20,264 bases of DNA from Clostridiales bacterium UBA3680 (GTDB taxonomy: Bacteria; Bacillota; Clostridia; Lachnospirales; CAG-274), in the NCBI GenBank assembly GCA_002372875.1, contig DFJD01000005.1, positions 2,026 to 22,289 of the forward strand, given 5' to 3'. The notes below the pieces were generated by a model. It searched no databases, had not been told where the DNA came from, and saw nothing but the letters and a program-made list of their open reading frames with translations. Both the position numbers and the translations under genes were made by a program. Shown piece after piece: positions 14,428 through 20,264 of this stretch (position 1 is its first letter; every line of letters starts with the position of its first letter).

Positions 14428-16113
14428 TTGAAACCCAAACTTTTGGAAATTATGAAAAAAAATCCGGCGGAATTTACCGGTAAAAATTTTGTGAAGGATA
14501 TTGTGGCGGGTATAATCGTTGCCATAGTTGCCCTTCCTTTGTCCATAGCCCTTGCCATATCCTCGGGAGTATCCCCCGAAGTCGGTCTTATAACGGCTAT
14601 ATTTGCGGGCTTTCTTATTTCTTTGCTCGGAGGCTCAAGAGTGCAGATAGGCGGACCCACAGCCGCATTTGTTGTTATTATTTGCGGAATAATCCAACAG
14701 CACGGCATTGACGGGCTTATAATATCTACCGTAATGGCAGGTGTTTTTCTTATACTTTTCGGTGTATTCAAGCTTGGAGATGTTATAAAATTTATTCCCT
14801 TTCCCATTACCGTAGGCTTTACCACGGGTATTGCCGTAACTCTTTTTGCCACTCAGCTCAATGATTTTCTCGGGCTTAACCTAAGTTCCTTAAGCTCGGA
14901 ATTTATTCCGAAGGTCATAACCTACGGGCAAAACCTTGATAAGATCAATTTTGCCGCTTTCGGCATAGGATTACTTTCTGTTGCCATTATCATACTTTGG
15001 GGAAAGATCAACAAAAAAATACCCGGCTCTCTTATTGCCCTTATCTTTTCCACGGCTCTTGTTTATTTTCTTCAGAAAAACGGATACTGCACCGATGTGC
15101 AGACGATAGGTTCAAAATTTGCCGACCTTAAAGGAGGCATACCCGTGCCTACTCTTCCCTCTTTTGCGGGAGTAAATATTGGTGCGCTTATACAACCCTC
15201 TATTACAATAGCTATATTGGCGGGAATAGAATCGCTTTTGTCTGCGGTGGTAGCCGACGGTATGACGGGAGACAAGCATAATTCAAACCAGGAGCTTATC
15301 GCGCAGGGTGTTGCAAACATAGTTTCCGCGCTTTTTGGAGGGCTTCCCGCAACGGGCGCTATCGCAAGAACAGCCACAAACATCAAAAACGGCGGACATA
15401 CACCCGTTGCAGGTATGGTTCATGCGGTGGTATTGCTTGTGATAATGATAGTTGCCATGCCTCTTGCAAAGCTCATTCCCATGAGTGTGCTTGCGGCAAT
15501 ACTTATTGTTGTAAGTATAAATATGTGTCAGTTCAGAGAGTTTGCCGAAATTGCTCGCACCACAAAGGCGGATTTTGTGATACTTCTTCTTACATTCGTT
15601 CTTACGGTGGTATTCGACCTTGTTGTTGCCATAGAGGTGGGAATGGTTCTTGCTATGTTCCTCTTTATGAAGAAAATGTCGGAAACCTTCCATATAAACA
15701 CGGTTTCAAAGACGGAAGAATCGGATACATACAAATATCTCAACGAATCGGTAATGATATACGAGTTGGCAGGCCCCATGTTCTTTGGCGCGTCCTCCCT
15801 TTTTGTTGACACCATGAGAAGCCTTAACATGGAAACGAATGTTCTTATACTCAGGTTCAAGAATGTAACGATGATGGATGCAACAACCATAAATTCTCTG
15901 GCTTTTGCTCTTGATTACGCAAGAAACAATCATATAGTTCTTCTTTGCAGTGAGGTGAACAAGGAGACATCCAAAACACTTAAACAATACGGCTTTGAAA
16001 AAAATGTCGGAAAGAACAGAATGTTCAACACCATAGAGGATGCCATTAAATACGCCAACACCATTGTTGACGTAAAAGACGAATACAGAAAAGGAAAGGA
16101 AAATGCCGAGTAA
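14428..16113 (+). CDS. SulP/SLC26-family anion transporter with STAS domain
   Basis: Membrane carrier for inorganic anions; family members move sulfate, bicarbonate or dicarboxylates, and the substrate cannot be told here. Residues ~20-410 hold the multi-helix transport core, including the family region PLSIALAISSGVSPEVGL (37-54) and GGPTAAF (75-81). Residues ~435-550 form a cytosolic STAS domain (AGPMFFG, then NVLILRFKNVTMMDATTINSL). The 561-residue length is typical. The start is TTG 14428, supported by GGGAGG (14416-14421) six bases upstream; the first internal ATG (residue 9) lacks such a site. It is divergent from proB with its own promoter and is followed by prs, which also has its own promoter, so it is probably a single-gene unit. 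Confidence 0.92.
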   Translation: MKPKLLEIMKKNPAEFTGKNFVKDIVAGIIVAIVALPLSIALAISSGVSPEVGLITAIFAGFLISLLGGSRVQIGGPTAAFVVIICGIIQQHGIDGLIISTVMAGVFLILFGVFKLGDVIKFIPFPITVGFTTGIAVTLFATQLNDFLGLNLSSLSSEFIPKVITYGQNLDKINFAAFGIGLLSVAIIILWGKINKKIPGSLIALIFSTALVYFLQKNGYCTDVQTIGSKFADLKGGIPVPTLPSFAGVNIGALIQPSITIAILAGIESLLSAVVADGMTGDKHNSNQELIAQGVANIVSALFGGLPATGAIARTATNIKNGGHTPVAGMVHAVVLLVIMIVAMPLAKLIPMSVLAAILIVVSINMCQFREFAEIARTTKADFVILLLTFVLTVVFDLVVAIEVGMVLAMFLFMKKMSETFHINTVSKTEESDTYKYLNESVMIYELAGPMFFGASSLFVDTMRSLNMETNVLILRFKNVTMMDATTINSLAFALDYARNNHIVLLCSEVNKETSKTLKQYGFEKNVGKNRMFNTIEDAIKYANTIVDVKDEYRKGKENAE

Positions 16114-16150
16114 TTTGTTAAAATATAAGAAAATTTTAATTTAATATGAT

Positions 16151-16179
16151 TTGACAACCCCGTAATTAACAAGTATAAT
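16151..16179 (+). promoter_or_regulatory. Consensus promoter of prs
   Basis: TTGACA (16151-16156), a 17-base spacer and TATAAT (16174-16179): a full match to the housekeeping sigma consensus. Transcription should start near 16186. Confidence 0.92.
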
Positions 16180-16224
16180 GTATATGGAAAAATTTTTTAA
16201 CAGACCATATTTGGAGGTTTAATG

Positions 16225-17187
16225 ATGAATGTCGGAATCGGCAATGTGAAGATTTTTACGTGTAACGGAAACAAAGCACTTGCTAAAAGCATCGCGGACA
16301 ATCTTGGGTATGACTTGGGCAGATCCGAAATAACCAAGTTCAGCGACGGCGAAATCAGTGTAAGGATCGAGGAGACCGTAAGAGGAGGAGATATTTTTAT
16401 CGTTCAGCCCACAAGTTATCCGGTAAACGATAACCTTATGGAGCTTCTTATTACCATCGATGCCGTAAAGAGAGCATCCGCAGGAAGAATCAATGCGGTG
16501 ATCCCCTACTACGGATATGCAAGACAAGACAGAAAGGCAAGAGCAAGAGATCCCATCAGCGCAAAGCTTGTGGCGGACCTTATTACCAGTGCCGGTGCGG
16601 ACAGAGTCATAACGATGGATCTTCACTGCGCACAGATCCAGGGCTTTTTCGATATTCCCGTGGATCATCTTGTGGGAATGCCCATACTTGCCGAATACTA
16701 TGAAAGAAAGTTTGGAAAGAGCTCGGAGGAAGTAATAGCTGTATCCCCCGATTTGGGTTCCGTTACAAGAACAAGAAAATTCGCCGAATTTCTCGATGTA
16801 CCCATTGCAATAGTTGACAAAAGAAGACCTAAGCCCAATGTATCCGAAATAATGAACATTATCGGCGACTTTAAAGGCAAGAAGGTCATTCTTTACGATG
16901 ATATGATAGATACCGCAGGCACCATAACAAATGCCGCAAACGCCCTTAAGGAAAGAGGAGCTACCGAGGTTTACGCTTGTTGTACACATGCCGTATTGTC
17001 CGGAGCTGCCATAGAGAGAATAAGCAACAGTGCAATAGAAGAGCTTGTTGTGCTTGATACCGTGCCTCTTTCGGAAGAGAAGACCATTCCCAAGATCAAG
17101 CAGATGAGTGTAGCAAAGCTTTTTGCGGATGCTATATACAGAATACATGAGGGTCTTCCCGTATCCAAAATTTTCAGCTATTCGTAA
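16225..17187 (+). CDS. prs: Ribose-phosphate pyrophosphokinase (PRPP synthetase)
   Basis: Makes PRPP from ribose 5-phosphate and ATP for nucleotide, histidine and tryptophan synthesis. This class I enzyme of 320 residues shows FSDGE (39-43), YARQDRK (98-104), the signature MDLHCAQIQGFFDIP (131-145, H134) and the PRPP loop DDMIDTAGT (225-233). Two ATGs lie in tandem at 16222 and 16225; GGAGG (16213-16217) is 4 and 7 bases away respectively, so 16225 is slightly favoured. It is driven by the consensus promoter at 16151-16179 and followed by a hairpin. It is expected to be strongly and constantly expressed. Confidence 0.96.
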   Translation: MNVGIGNVKIFTCNGNKALAKSIADNLGYDLGRSEITKFSDGEISVRIEETVRGGDIFIVQPTSYPVNDNLMELLITIDAVKRASAGRINAVIPYYGYARQDRKARARDPISAKLVADLITSAGADRVITMDLHCAQIQGFFDIPVDHLVGMPILAEYYERKFGKSSEEVIAVSPDLGSVTRTRKFAEFLDVPIAIVDKRRPKPNVSEIMNIIGDFKGKKVILYDDMIDTAGTITNAANALKERGATEVYACCTHAVLSGAAIERISNSAIEELVVLDTVPLSEEKTIPKIKQMSVAKLFADAIYRIHEGLPVSKIFSYS

Positions 17188-17206
17188 TTTAGGGAAACAC
17201 TAAGTT

Positions 17207-17235
17207 CAAAGAGTCGCCTAAACAGCGGCTCTTTG
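17207..17235 (+). terminator. Hairpin terminator after prs
   Basis: An 11-bp stem (17207-17217 with 17225-17235, one G-U pair) and a 7-base loop start 20 bases after the prs stop. The following sequence TTAAATTT is only partly T-rich, so it may be a leaky terminator. Confidence 0.65.
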
Positions 17236-17250
17236 TTAAATTTGTATAAT

Positions 17251-17274
17251 GTTGCAAATAAAAATTTGTGCAAC
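17251..17274 (+). other. Hairpin in the leader region
   Basis: GTTGC-AAAT pairs with ATTT-GT-GCAAC with a 2-base bulge and an AAAA-type loop. It directly follows a TATAAT at 17245-17250. Possibly the 5' end of a structured leader; no known riboswitch was recognised. Confidence 0.3.
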
Positions 17275-17312
17275 TTTTAACAGATGATATACTGTATTTT
17301 TTTTGACCGATA

Positions 17313-17321
17313 TGTTATAAT
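17313..17321 (+). promoter_or_regulatory. Possible extended -10 promoter before the short ORF
   Basis: TG-T-TATAAT is an extended -10 element. The -35 position reads TGTATT, a weak match, which extended -10 promoters can tolerate. Its transcript would begin about 20 bases before the 13-codon ORF. Confidence 0.45.
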
Positions 17322-17347
17322 GAAATCGGTTAAAGGGGTGGTGTATT

Positions 17348-17389
17348 ATGAGTAATACAGCCTGTTTCGGGGGACGAACAAAAAGGTAA
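17348..17389 (+). CDS. Candidate 13-residue short ORF (MSNTACFGGRTKR)
   Basis: An ATG with an AAAGGGG/GGTGG purine-rich site a few bases upstream opens 13 codons ending in TAA. It lies between an extended -10 promoter and the WalR-type box that drives the next operon. The peptide has one Cys, a GG pair and a basic tail. It could be a leader peptide, a small functional peptide or chance. Nothing known was recognised. Confidence 0.3.
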   Translation: MSNTACFGGRTKR

Positions 17390-17406
17390 CCAAAAGTTAA
17401 ATTTAT

Positions 17407-17423
17407 TGTAACCCTATTGTAAC
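17407..17423 (+). promoter_or_regulatory. WalR (YycF)-type operator: TGTAAC-N5-TGTAAC
   Basis: Two exact TGTAAC half-sites separated by CCTAT match the known WalR consensus TGTWAH-N5-TGTWAH perfectly. The box covers about -39 to -23 relative to the start expected from the -10 at 17434-17439, where no -35 hexamer exists, so activation by a bound regulator is plausible. A weaker third half-site (GTTAAA, 17396-17401) lies in the same 11-base register. Confidence 0.65.
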
Positions 17424-17433
17424 ATTAATGGTG

Positions 17434-17439
17434 TATAAT
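17434..17439 (+). promoter_or_regulatory. -10 element of the yycHI-like operon
   Basis: Perfect TATAAT just downstream of the WalR-type box and 43 bases before the first start codon. The -35 position (ACCCTA) does not match the consensus, which fits an activator-dependent promoter. Confidence 0.65.
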
Positions 17440-17482
17440 GTACCAAGATAACTAAGAAACGATATTTACGGAGGTGACGGTT

Positions 17483-17926
17483 ATGAGAAAGCTTATATTT
17501 ACGGCAATATTTTTTGTGACTGTCTTTTTTGTATCCTCGGTGTGTGTTAATGCCGAAGTGCAAGGTTTTAAGATCACAAGCGGCATAAGTGCAGACAAAT
17601 CCTCCGAGATCACGTTTGATTCCGTTAAGGTGATTTCAGGCACCGCGGCAAAGGGCACGGATATAAGTATCACCGTTTACGAGCCCTATACGGCAGCCGA
17701 CGGCTCCGTGCAGTACACGGTACTTAGAAATTATGCCGTTACCGTAGGTAACACAGGAATATTTTCGCAGAGTGTAAGCCTTAAAGAAGGAAAAAATTAT
17801 GTGGTTGTGGTAGCCAAAAACGGCGACTCCTCATCGGAGGTAAGAACAACTATAAACCGCAAGAATAAGATTTTACAGACTATGTTATCTCAATCCATTG
17901 CCCTTCCCGGAGGGAGCGCTTGGTAA
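17483..17926 (+). CDS. Small secreted Ig-like protein of unknown function
   Basis: A 147-residue protein with a clear signal peptide (~1-21: basic RK, a long Phe/Val-rich core, then VCVNA). The mature ~125 residues look all-beta: VKVISGTAAKGTDISITVYE, then a strand pair, then GIFSQSVSLKEGKNYVVVVAKNG. This pattern is typical of bacterial Ig-like modules in cell-surface proteins. The tail LQTMLSQSIALPGGSAW is helical and then Gly-rich. There is no LPXTG or lipobox, so it is released or held by other contacts. GTG 17474 lies inside the ribosome binding site; ATG 17483 with GGAGG eight bases upstream is the start. It is the first gene of the operon under the WalR-type box, 13 bases before the YycH-like gene. 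The family is not named with confidence. Confidence 0.8.
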   Translation: MRKLIFTAIFFVTVFFVSSVCVNAEVQGFKITSGISADKSSEITFDSVKVISGTAAKGTDISITVYEPYTAADGSVQYTVLRNYAVTVGNTGIFSQSVSLKEGKNYVVVVAKNGDSSSEVRTTINRKNKILQTMLSQSIALPGGSAW

Positions 17927-17939
17927 AGGTGTTTTGTAA

Positions 17940-19247
17940 ATGAAAAGTTTTGGTAAAAATATTATAATAGCTTTATTGATGCTTTTTGCTATATATCAGA
18001 CAGGTGAGTTATGGTTTGAATCGTTTTCAGGCCATAACTTTTTTTCTTTTTTGGAAAAATCCGAACAGAAAACAAGCTATATCTCTTACGCTGTGGAAGA
18101 TGTGTTTGTAAATCTCGGAGATGGAAAAATTATAAAGGCATCTAAAAACGAAAATGTAAATTCCGCACATTTTCTGTTGGAGTCGGCGGTAAACGAAATA
18201 TCAAAACAAAATTTATCCTCTTACACGGAAAATACGGTTTGGTCCGAGGTTTTGAAAAGCAGAGCGCTTATATTCGATTGCGGCTGCACGCTGAAAAGTA
18301 AAAACATATCTTCGCTGTTGTCGCTCAGAACGGAGAATACCGCCGTATCTGTCGACACGGACAGAGTGATAATGCTCCCTTCCGAAGGCGGAGTAAAAAT
18401 AATGTTTGTGAACAAAAAAGAAAAATCGGCTTGCAGCTATGATGTAAAGGAGGCTTCCCTTTCGGACAGATGTTTAAGCGAGATAAGGAATATTTCCGCA
18501 AAGGAGACGGGATTTACTTATTTGTCAACCGCACTTAACAGCTTTACGATGTTTGATGAGGCGCTTTTTATACCGATATGGAATGATGAGATGCGTTTTA
18601 AGCAGGTGGAAGGCTTTTCGGTGCATGAAGATTTTTCGGATGTGGAGAGCAATGCCGATATTTTCTTTTCAAACGGAAACAACAAGTCCATTGTGGGTAT
18701 ATCCGACGGATACATTTTTTCTGATGAGGATGTGGTCGTTAAGTGTGCCTCGGGAATATTCGAGTATTCCAATTATAAGGCAAACAGTAACGAAAGCAAC
18801 GATTTTTACGACAACTTTCTTGCTTCGGCAAAAATACTGAGAAATGACAGGTATATTCGTAACGATACTTATCTTTACGATATAAGAGAGGATGCGGACG
18901 GTTCTTATACTTTTTATTTCAATTATAAGCTTAACGGGCTGCCCGTGGTCCCGTCCTCGGAGCTTTGCATAAAAAACGATATTAAAAGTTTTATAGAGGT
19001 TAAAACATTAAACGGCAACGTAACAAAATACAAAAAATATGCCTATGCATACAGGGAAAGAGAAAGTAACGAAAAGCCCGCTTTGACGGATTATATTTCG
19101 GCTGCGGAAAAGCTCTATAACGATACGAGTGTTGAAAAGATAGACGATATACGCCTTTCGTACAATGCCCATAGAGACAGATTTTTCCCTGCGTGGAGCA
19201 TAAACACCAACAACAGAACTTTTTTTGTATCCGTAACGGAGAAATAA
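17940..19247 (+). CDS. yycH: YycH-like membrane-anchored regulatory protein
   Basis: In Bacillus, YycH and YycI are single-pass proteins with large outer domains that form a complex with the WalK sensor kinase and tune WalR activity. This 435-residue protein has one N-terminal membrane segment (~7-24) followed by YQTGELWFESF, resembling the YycH start (a helix ending in an xxLW motif), and a long extracellular part. Its C-terminal third (GSYTFYFNYKLNGLPVV onward to FPAWSINTNNRTFFVSVTEK) has the PepSY-like/YycI fold pattern seen in this family. Assignment is mainly from architecture and its coupling to the YycI-like gene one base downstream. AAAGGTG precedes ATG 17940. Sequence similarity is weak, so the symbol is tentative. 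Confidence 0.62.
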   Translation: MKSFGKNIIIALLMLFAIYQTGELWFESFSGHNFFSFLEKSEQKTSYISYAVEDVFVNLGDGKIIKASKNENVNSAHFLLESAVNEISKQNLSSYTENTVWSEVLKSRALIFDCGCTLKSKNISSLLSLRTENTAVSVDTDRVIMLPSEGGVKIMFVNKKEKSACSYDVKEASLSDRCLSEIRNISAKETGFTYLSTALNSFTMFDEALFIPIWNDEMRFKQVEGFSVHEDFSDVESNADIFFSNGNNKSIVGISDGYIFSDEDVVVKCASGIFEYSNYKANSNESNDFYDNFLASAKILRNDRYIRNDTYLYDIREDADGSYTFYFNYKLNGLPVVPSSELCIKNDIKSFIEVKTLNGNVTKYKKYAYAYRERESNEKPALTDYISAAEKLYNDTSVEKIDDIRLSYNAHRDRFFPAWSINTNNRTFFVSVTEK

Positions 19248-19248
19248 T

Positions 19249-20064
19249 ATGGATTGGGAAAAAGCGAGAAATTACACCATTATTTTTTTGTTGATATTAA
19301 ATATTATACTTTTCGGGATAAACGTCCACAGAAGCAAGGAGTCTACGGTCACAGCGCAGCGAGCCGATACCGTTTCGGAATATTGCAAGAGAAACAACAT
19401 AAGTGTGGAATGTGACCTTCCCGAAAAATATGAGCCTATGAAAAGAGTTGTTCAAAAGGATTTCAGCTTTGATCTGTTGGGCATGGAAAGGCTCTTTTTT
19501 ACAAACCTTACGGGTATAAGCAGAACGGATGTAAAAAACACCGTCTTGCTTACAAACGGCTTGGCTACCTTGAAAGTTGACGGACAACATATCACATACG
19601 AGGATAAAAATTTTGCAAAGACATCAGACAGACAAGAAGCGCTGTCGGTGGCAAACAGGTATGTTAAGGCGATAATGCAAAGCTTCGGCGGCTTTACGCT
19701 TGAAAGTATAAATGAAACCGAAAACGGAAGAGAAATTCTCTTCTTTGACAGGATAAACGGCTATCCGGTGTTCGGCTCTTATGTAAAATTCCTTTTTCGC
19801 AATGAGGGCGGGATATGTATTGACATAAGTTATTATCCCGTGACTCAGGGAGGCGATGAGGTGGATCCCGTAATTGCCTCCGACGAGGCGTTATATGCCG
19901 CGGTGGCAAAAATAAGGCAAAAATATCCCGAGGGCTGTCGTGTAGATTCGGTCACACAGGGCTATTTTTATCAAAATGCCACAAGCGAGGTCATAGCAGG
20001 CTACCGTATAGGAGTTCAAGGTGAGGGCTTTTATGTCAATGCCGTAACGGGAGAGGCATATTGA
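19249..20064 (+). CDS. yycI: YycI-like membrane-anchored regulatory protein
   Basis: Single-pass protein of 271 residues. The start MDWEKARNYTIIFLLILNIIL is highly typical of YycI (MDW plus Lys, then one membrane helix at ~9-26 with a short inner tail). The outer region carries features of the YycI domain, such as INGYPVFGSYVKFLFRNEGG and the repeated PepSY-like halves. YycI works with YycH to restrain or adjust WalK, which controls cell-wall hydrolases. The start lies one base after the YycH-like stop, with GGAG eight bases upstream. It ends before a strong terminator, so the operon closes here with no yycJ-like gene seen in the remaining 200 bases. Confidence 0.78.
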   Translation: MDWEKARNYTIIFLLILNIILFGINVHRSKESTVTAQRADTVSEYCKRNNISVECDLPEKYEPMKRVVQKDFSFDLLGMERLFFTNLTGISRTDVKNTVLLTNGLATLKVDGQHITYEDKNFAKTSDRQEALSVANRYVKAIMQSFGGFTLESINETENGREILFFDRINGYPVFGSYVKFLFRNEGGICIDISYYPVTQGGDEVDPVIASDEALYAAVAKIRQKYPEGCRVDSVTQGYFYQNATSEVIAGYRIGVQGEGFYVNAVTGEAY

Positions 20065-20077
20065 TATCGAATTTTTT

Positions 20078-20121
20078 AAGGAAATACCGAACGATCAATT
20101 AAATCGGTGTTTCCTTTTTTT
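20078..20121 (+). terminator. Terminator of the yycHI-like operon
   Basis: A 13-bp stem (20078-20090 with 20104-20116, one G-U pair) and a 13-base loop end in a run of seven T residues (20115-20121), starting 14 bases after the YycI-like stop. The reverse complement of the right arm resembles the TAAGGAACCACTGATT repeat end at 10024. Confidence 0.85.
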
Positions 20122-20163
20122 GTTTCCTTAAAAATGCCTTATATGCAAGGTGGTGACAATAAA

Positions 20164-20208
20164 ATGAGCGGCTTATACTGCTTGCTTTCATTGTATTTAC
20201 AAAAATAG
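20164..20208 (+). CDS. Doubtful 14-residue ORF (MSGLYCLLSLYLQK)
   Basis: AAGGTGGTG (20147-20155) lies eight bases before an ATG that opens 14 codons. The ribosome binding site is good, but the ORF overlaps the promoter at 20191-20219, so it may be chance. Confidence 0.2.
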   Translation: MSGLYCLLSLYLQK

Positions 20209-20219
20209 TATGATATAAT
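20191..20219 (+). promoter_or_regulatory. Promoter for a gene beyond the window
   Basis: TTGTAT (20191-20196), a 17-base spacer and TATAAT (20214-20219) preceded by TGA, giving an extended -10. Transcription would start near 20226 and run directly into the palindrome at 20234-20264. Confidence 0.65.
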
Positions 20220-20233
20220 TTAACAAACTCAAG

Positions 20234-20264
20234 TAAGTTCCCCGCTTCTAAAGCGGGGTGCTTA
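20234..20264. repeat. GC-rich palindrome at the window end
   Basis: An 8-bp stem CCCCGCTT/AAGCGGGG with a three-base loop CTA is extended by TAAG/CTTA across a two-base internal mismatch, up to the last base of the window. It could be the end hairpin of an IS200/IS605-type element, a 5' UTR structure, or the terminator of a minus-strand gene beyond the edge. Confidence 0.6.

Noticed and set aside
16118..16139. Hairpin after the SulP gene as a terminator
   Set aside because: The 7-bp stem is entirely A-T and has no clean T-run after it; too weak to call.
16219..17148. 309-residue minus-strand ORF
   Set aside because: Shadow of prs, which has full motifs and a consensus promoter; the reverse frame is rich in Tyr, Ser, Cys and Gly as expected from complementing prs codons.
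17303..17321. TTGACC followed by TATAAT as a standard promoter
   Set aside because: The spacer is only 7 bases, far too short; only the extended -10 reading is kept.

Overview
The window looks like a chromosomal segment of a low- to mid-GC Gram-positive Clostridia-type Firmicute, probably a gut or fermentative anaerobe. The evidence is strong Shine-Dalgarno sites, frequent TTG/GTG starts, a YycH/YycI pair, a SulP-STAS transporter, an OmpR-type two-component system, and a dockerin-bearing secreted enzyme of the sort made by fibre-degrading clostridia. No rRNA, tRNA, CRISPR array or prophage was seen. The genus cannot be fixed from the sequence alone.

Layout. (1) 11-4066, plus strand: a terminator-like hairpin, then a tight run of birA, a small unknown gene, a dus tRNA-dihydrouridine synthase and a Uup/YfmR-like ABC-F ATPase, joined by short gaps or overlaps. 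A two-way terminator (4078-4106) ends it. (2) 4091-6380, minus strand: a response regulator and sensor kinase operon; the kinase stop codon lies in the loop of the shared terminator. (3) 6387-7017: a gene-free, repeat-rich stretch. It holds a 426-bp MITE-like element with 39-bp terminal inverted repeats and an internal pair of ~80-bp direct repeats. (4) 7018-9952, minus strand: a secreted transglutaminase-like protein with a C-terminal dockerin, a cyclophilin, and an unknown membrane protein. (5) 10084-14261, minus strand: proB (glutamate 5-kinase), an M13-family secreted metallopeptidase and a small alarmone (ppGpp) synthetase, packed as one operon. No proA follows proB. (6) 14343-17187, plus strand: a SulP transporter and prs (PRPP synthase), each with its own promoter. 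(7) 17207-20264, plus strand: a leader region with a possible 13-codon ORF and a perfect WalR-type box (TGTAAC-N5-TGTAAC) overlapping a promoter, then a small secreted Ig-like protein and the YycH-like and YycI-like membrane proteins, closed by a terminator. The window ends in a promoter and a GC-rich palindrome that belong to whatever lies downstream.

The most interesting block is region 7. A yycH-yycI pair lies away from any walR/walK gene in this window, has a new secreted partner, and is preceded by the DNA signature expected for WalR. This suggests a detached feedback arm of the cell-wall stress regulon. Other items worth a look are the nested repeats at 6475-7014 with a related copy at 10024-10085, the dockerin-transglutaminase, and the proB/M13/alarmone operon.
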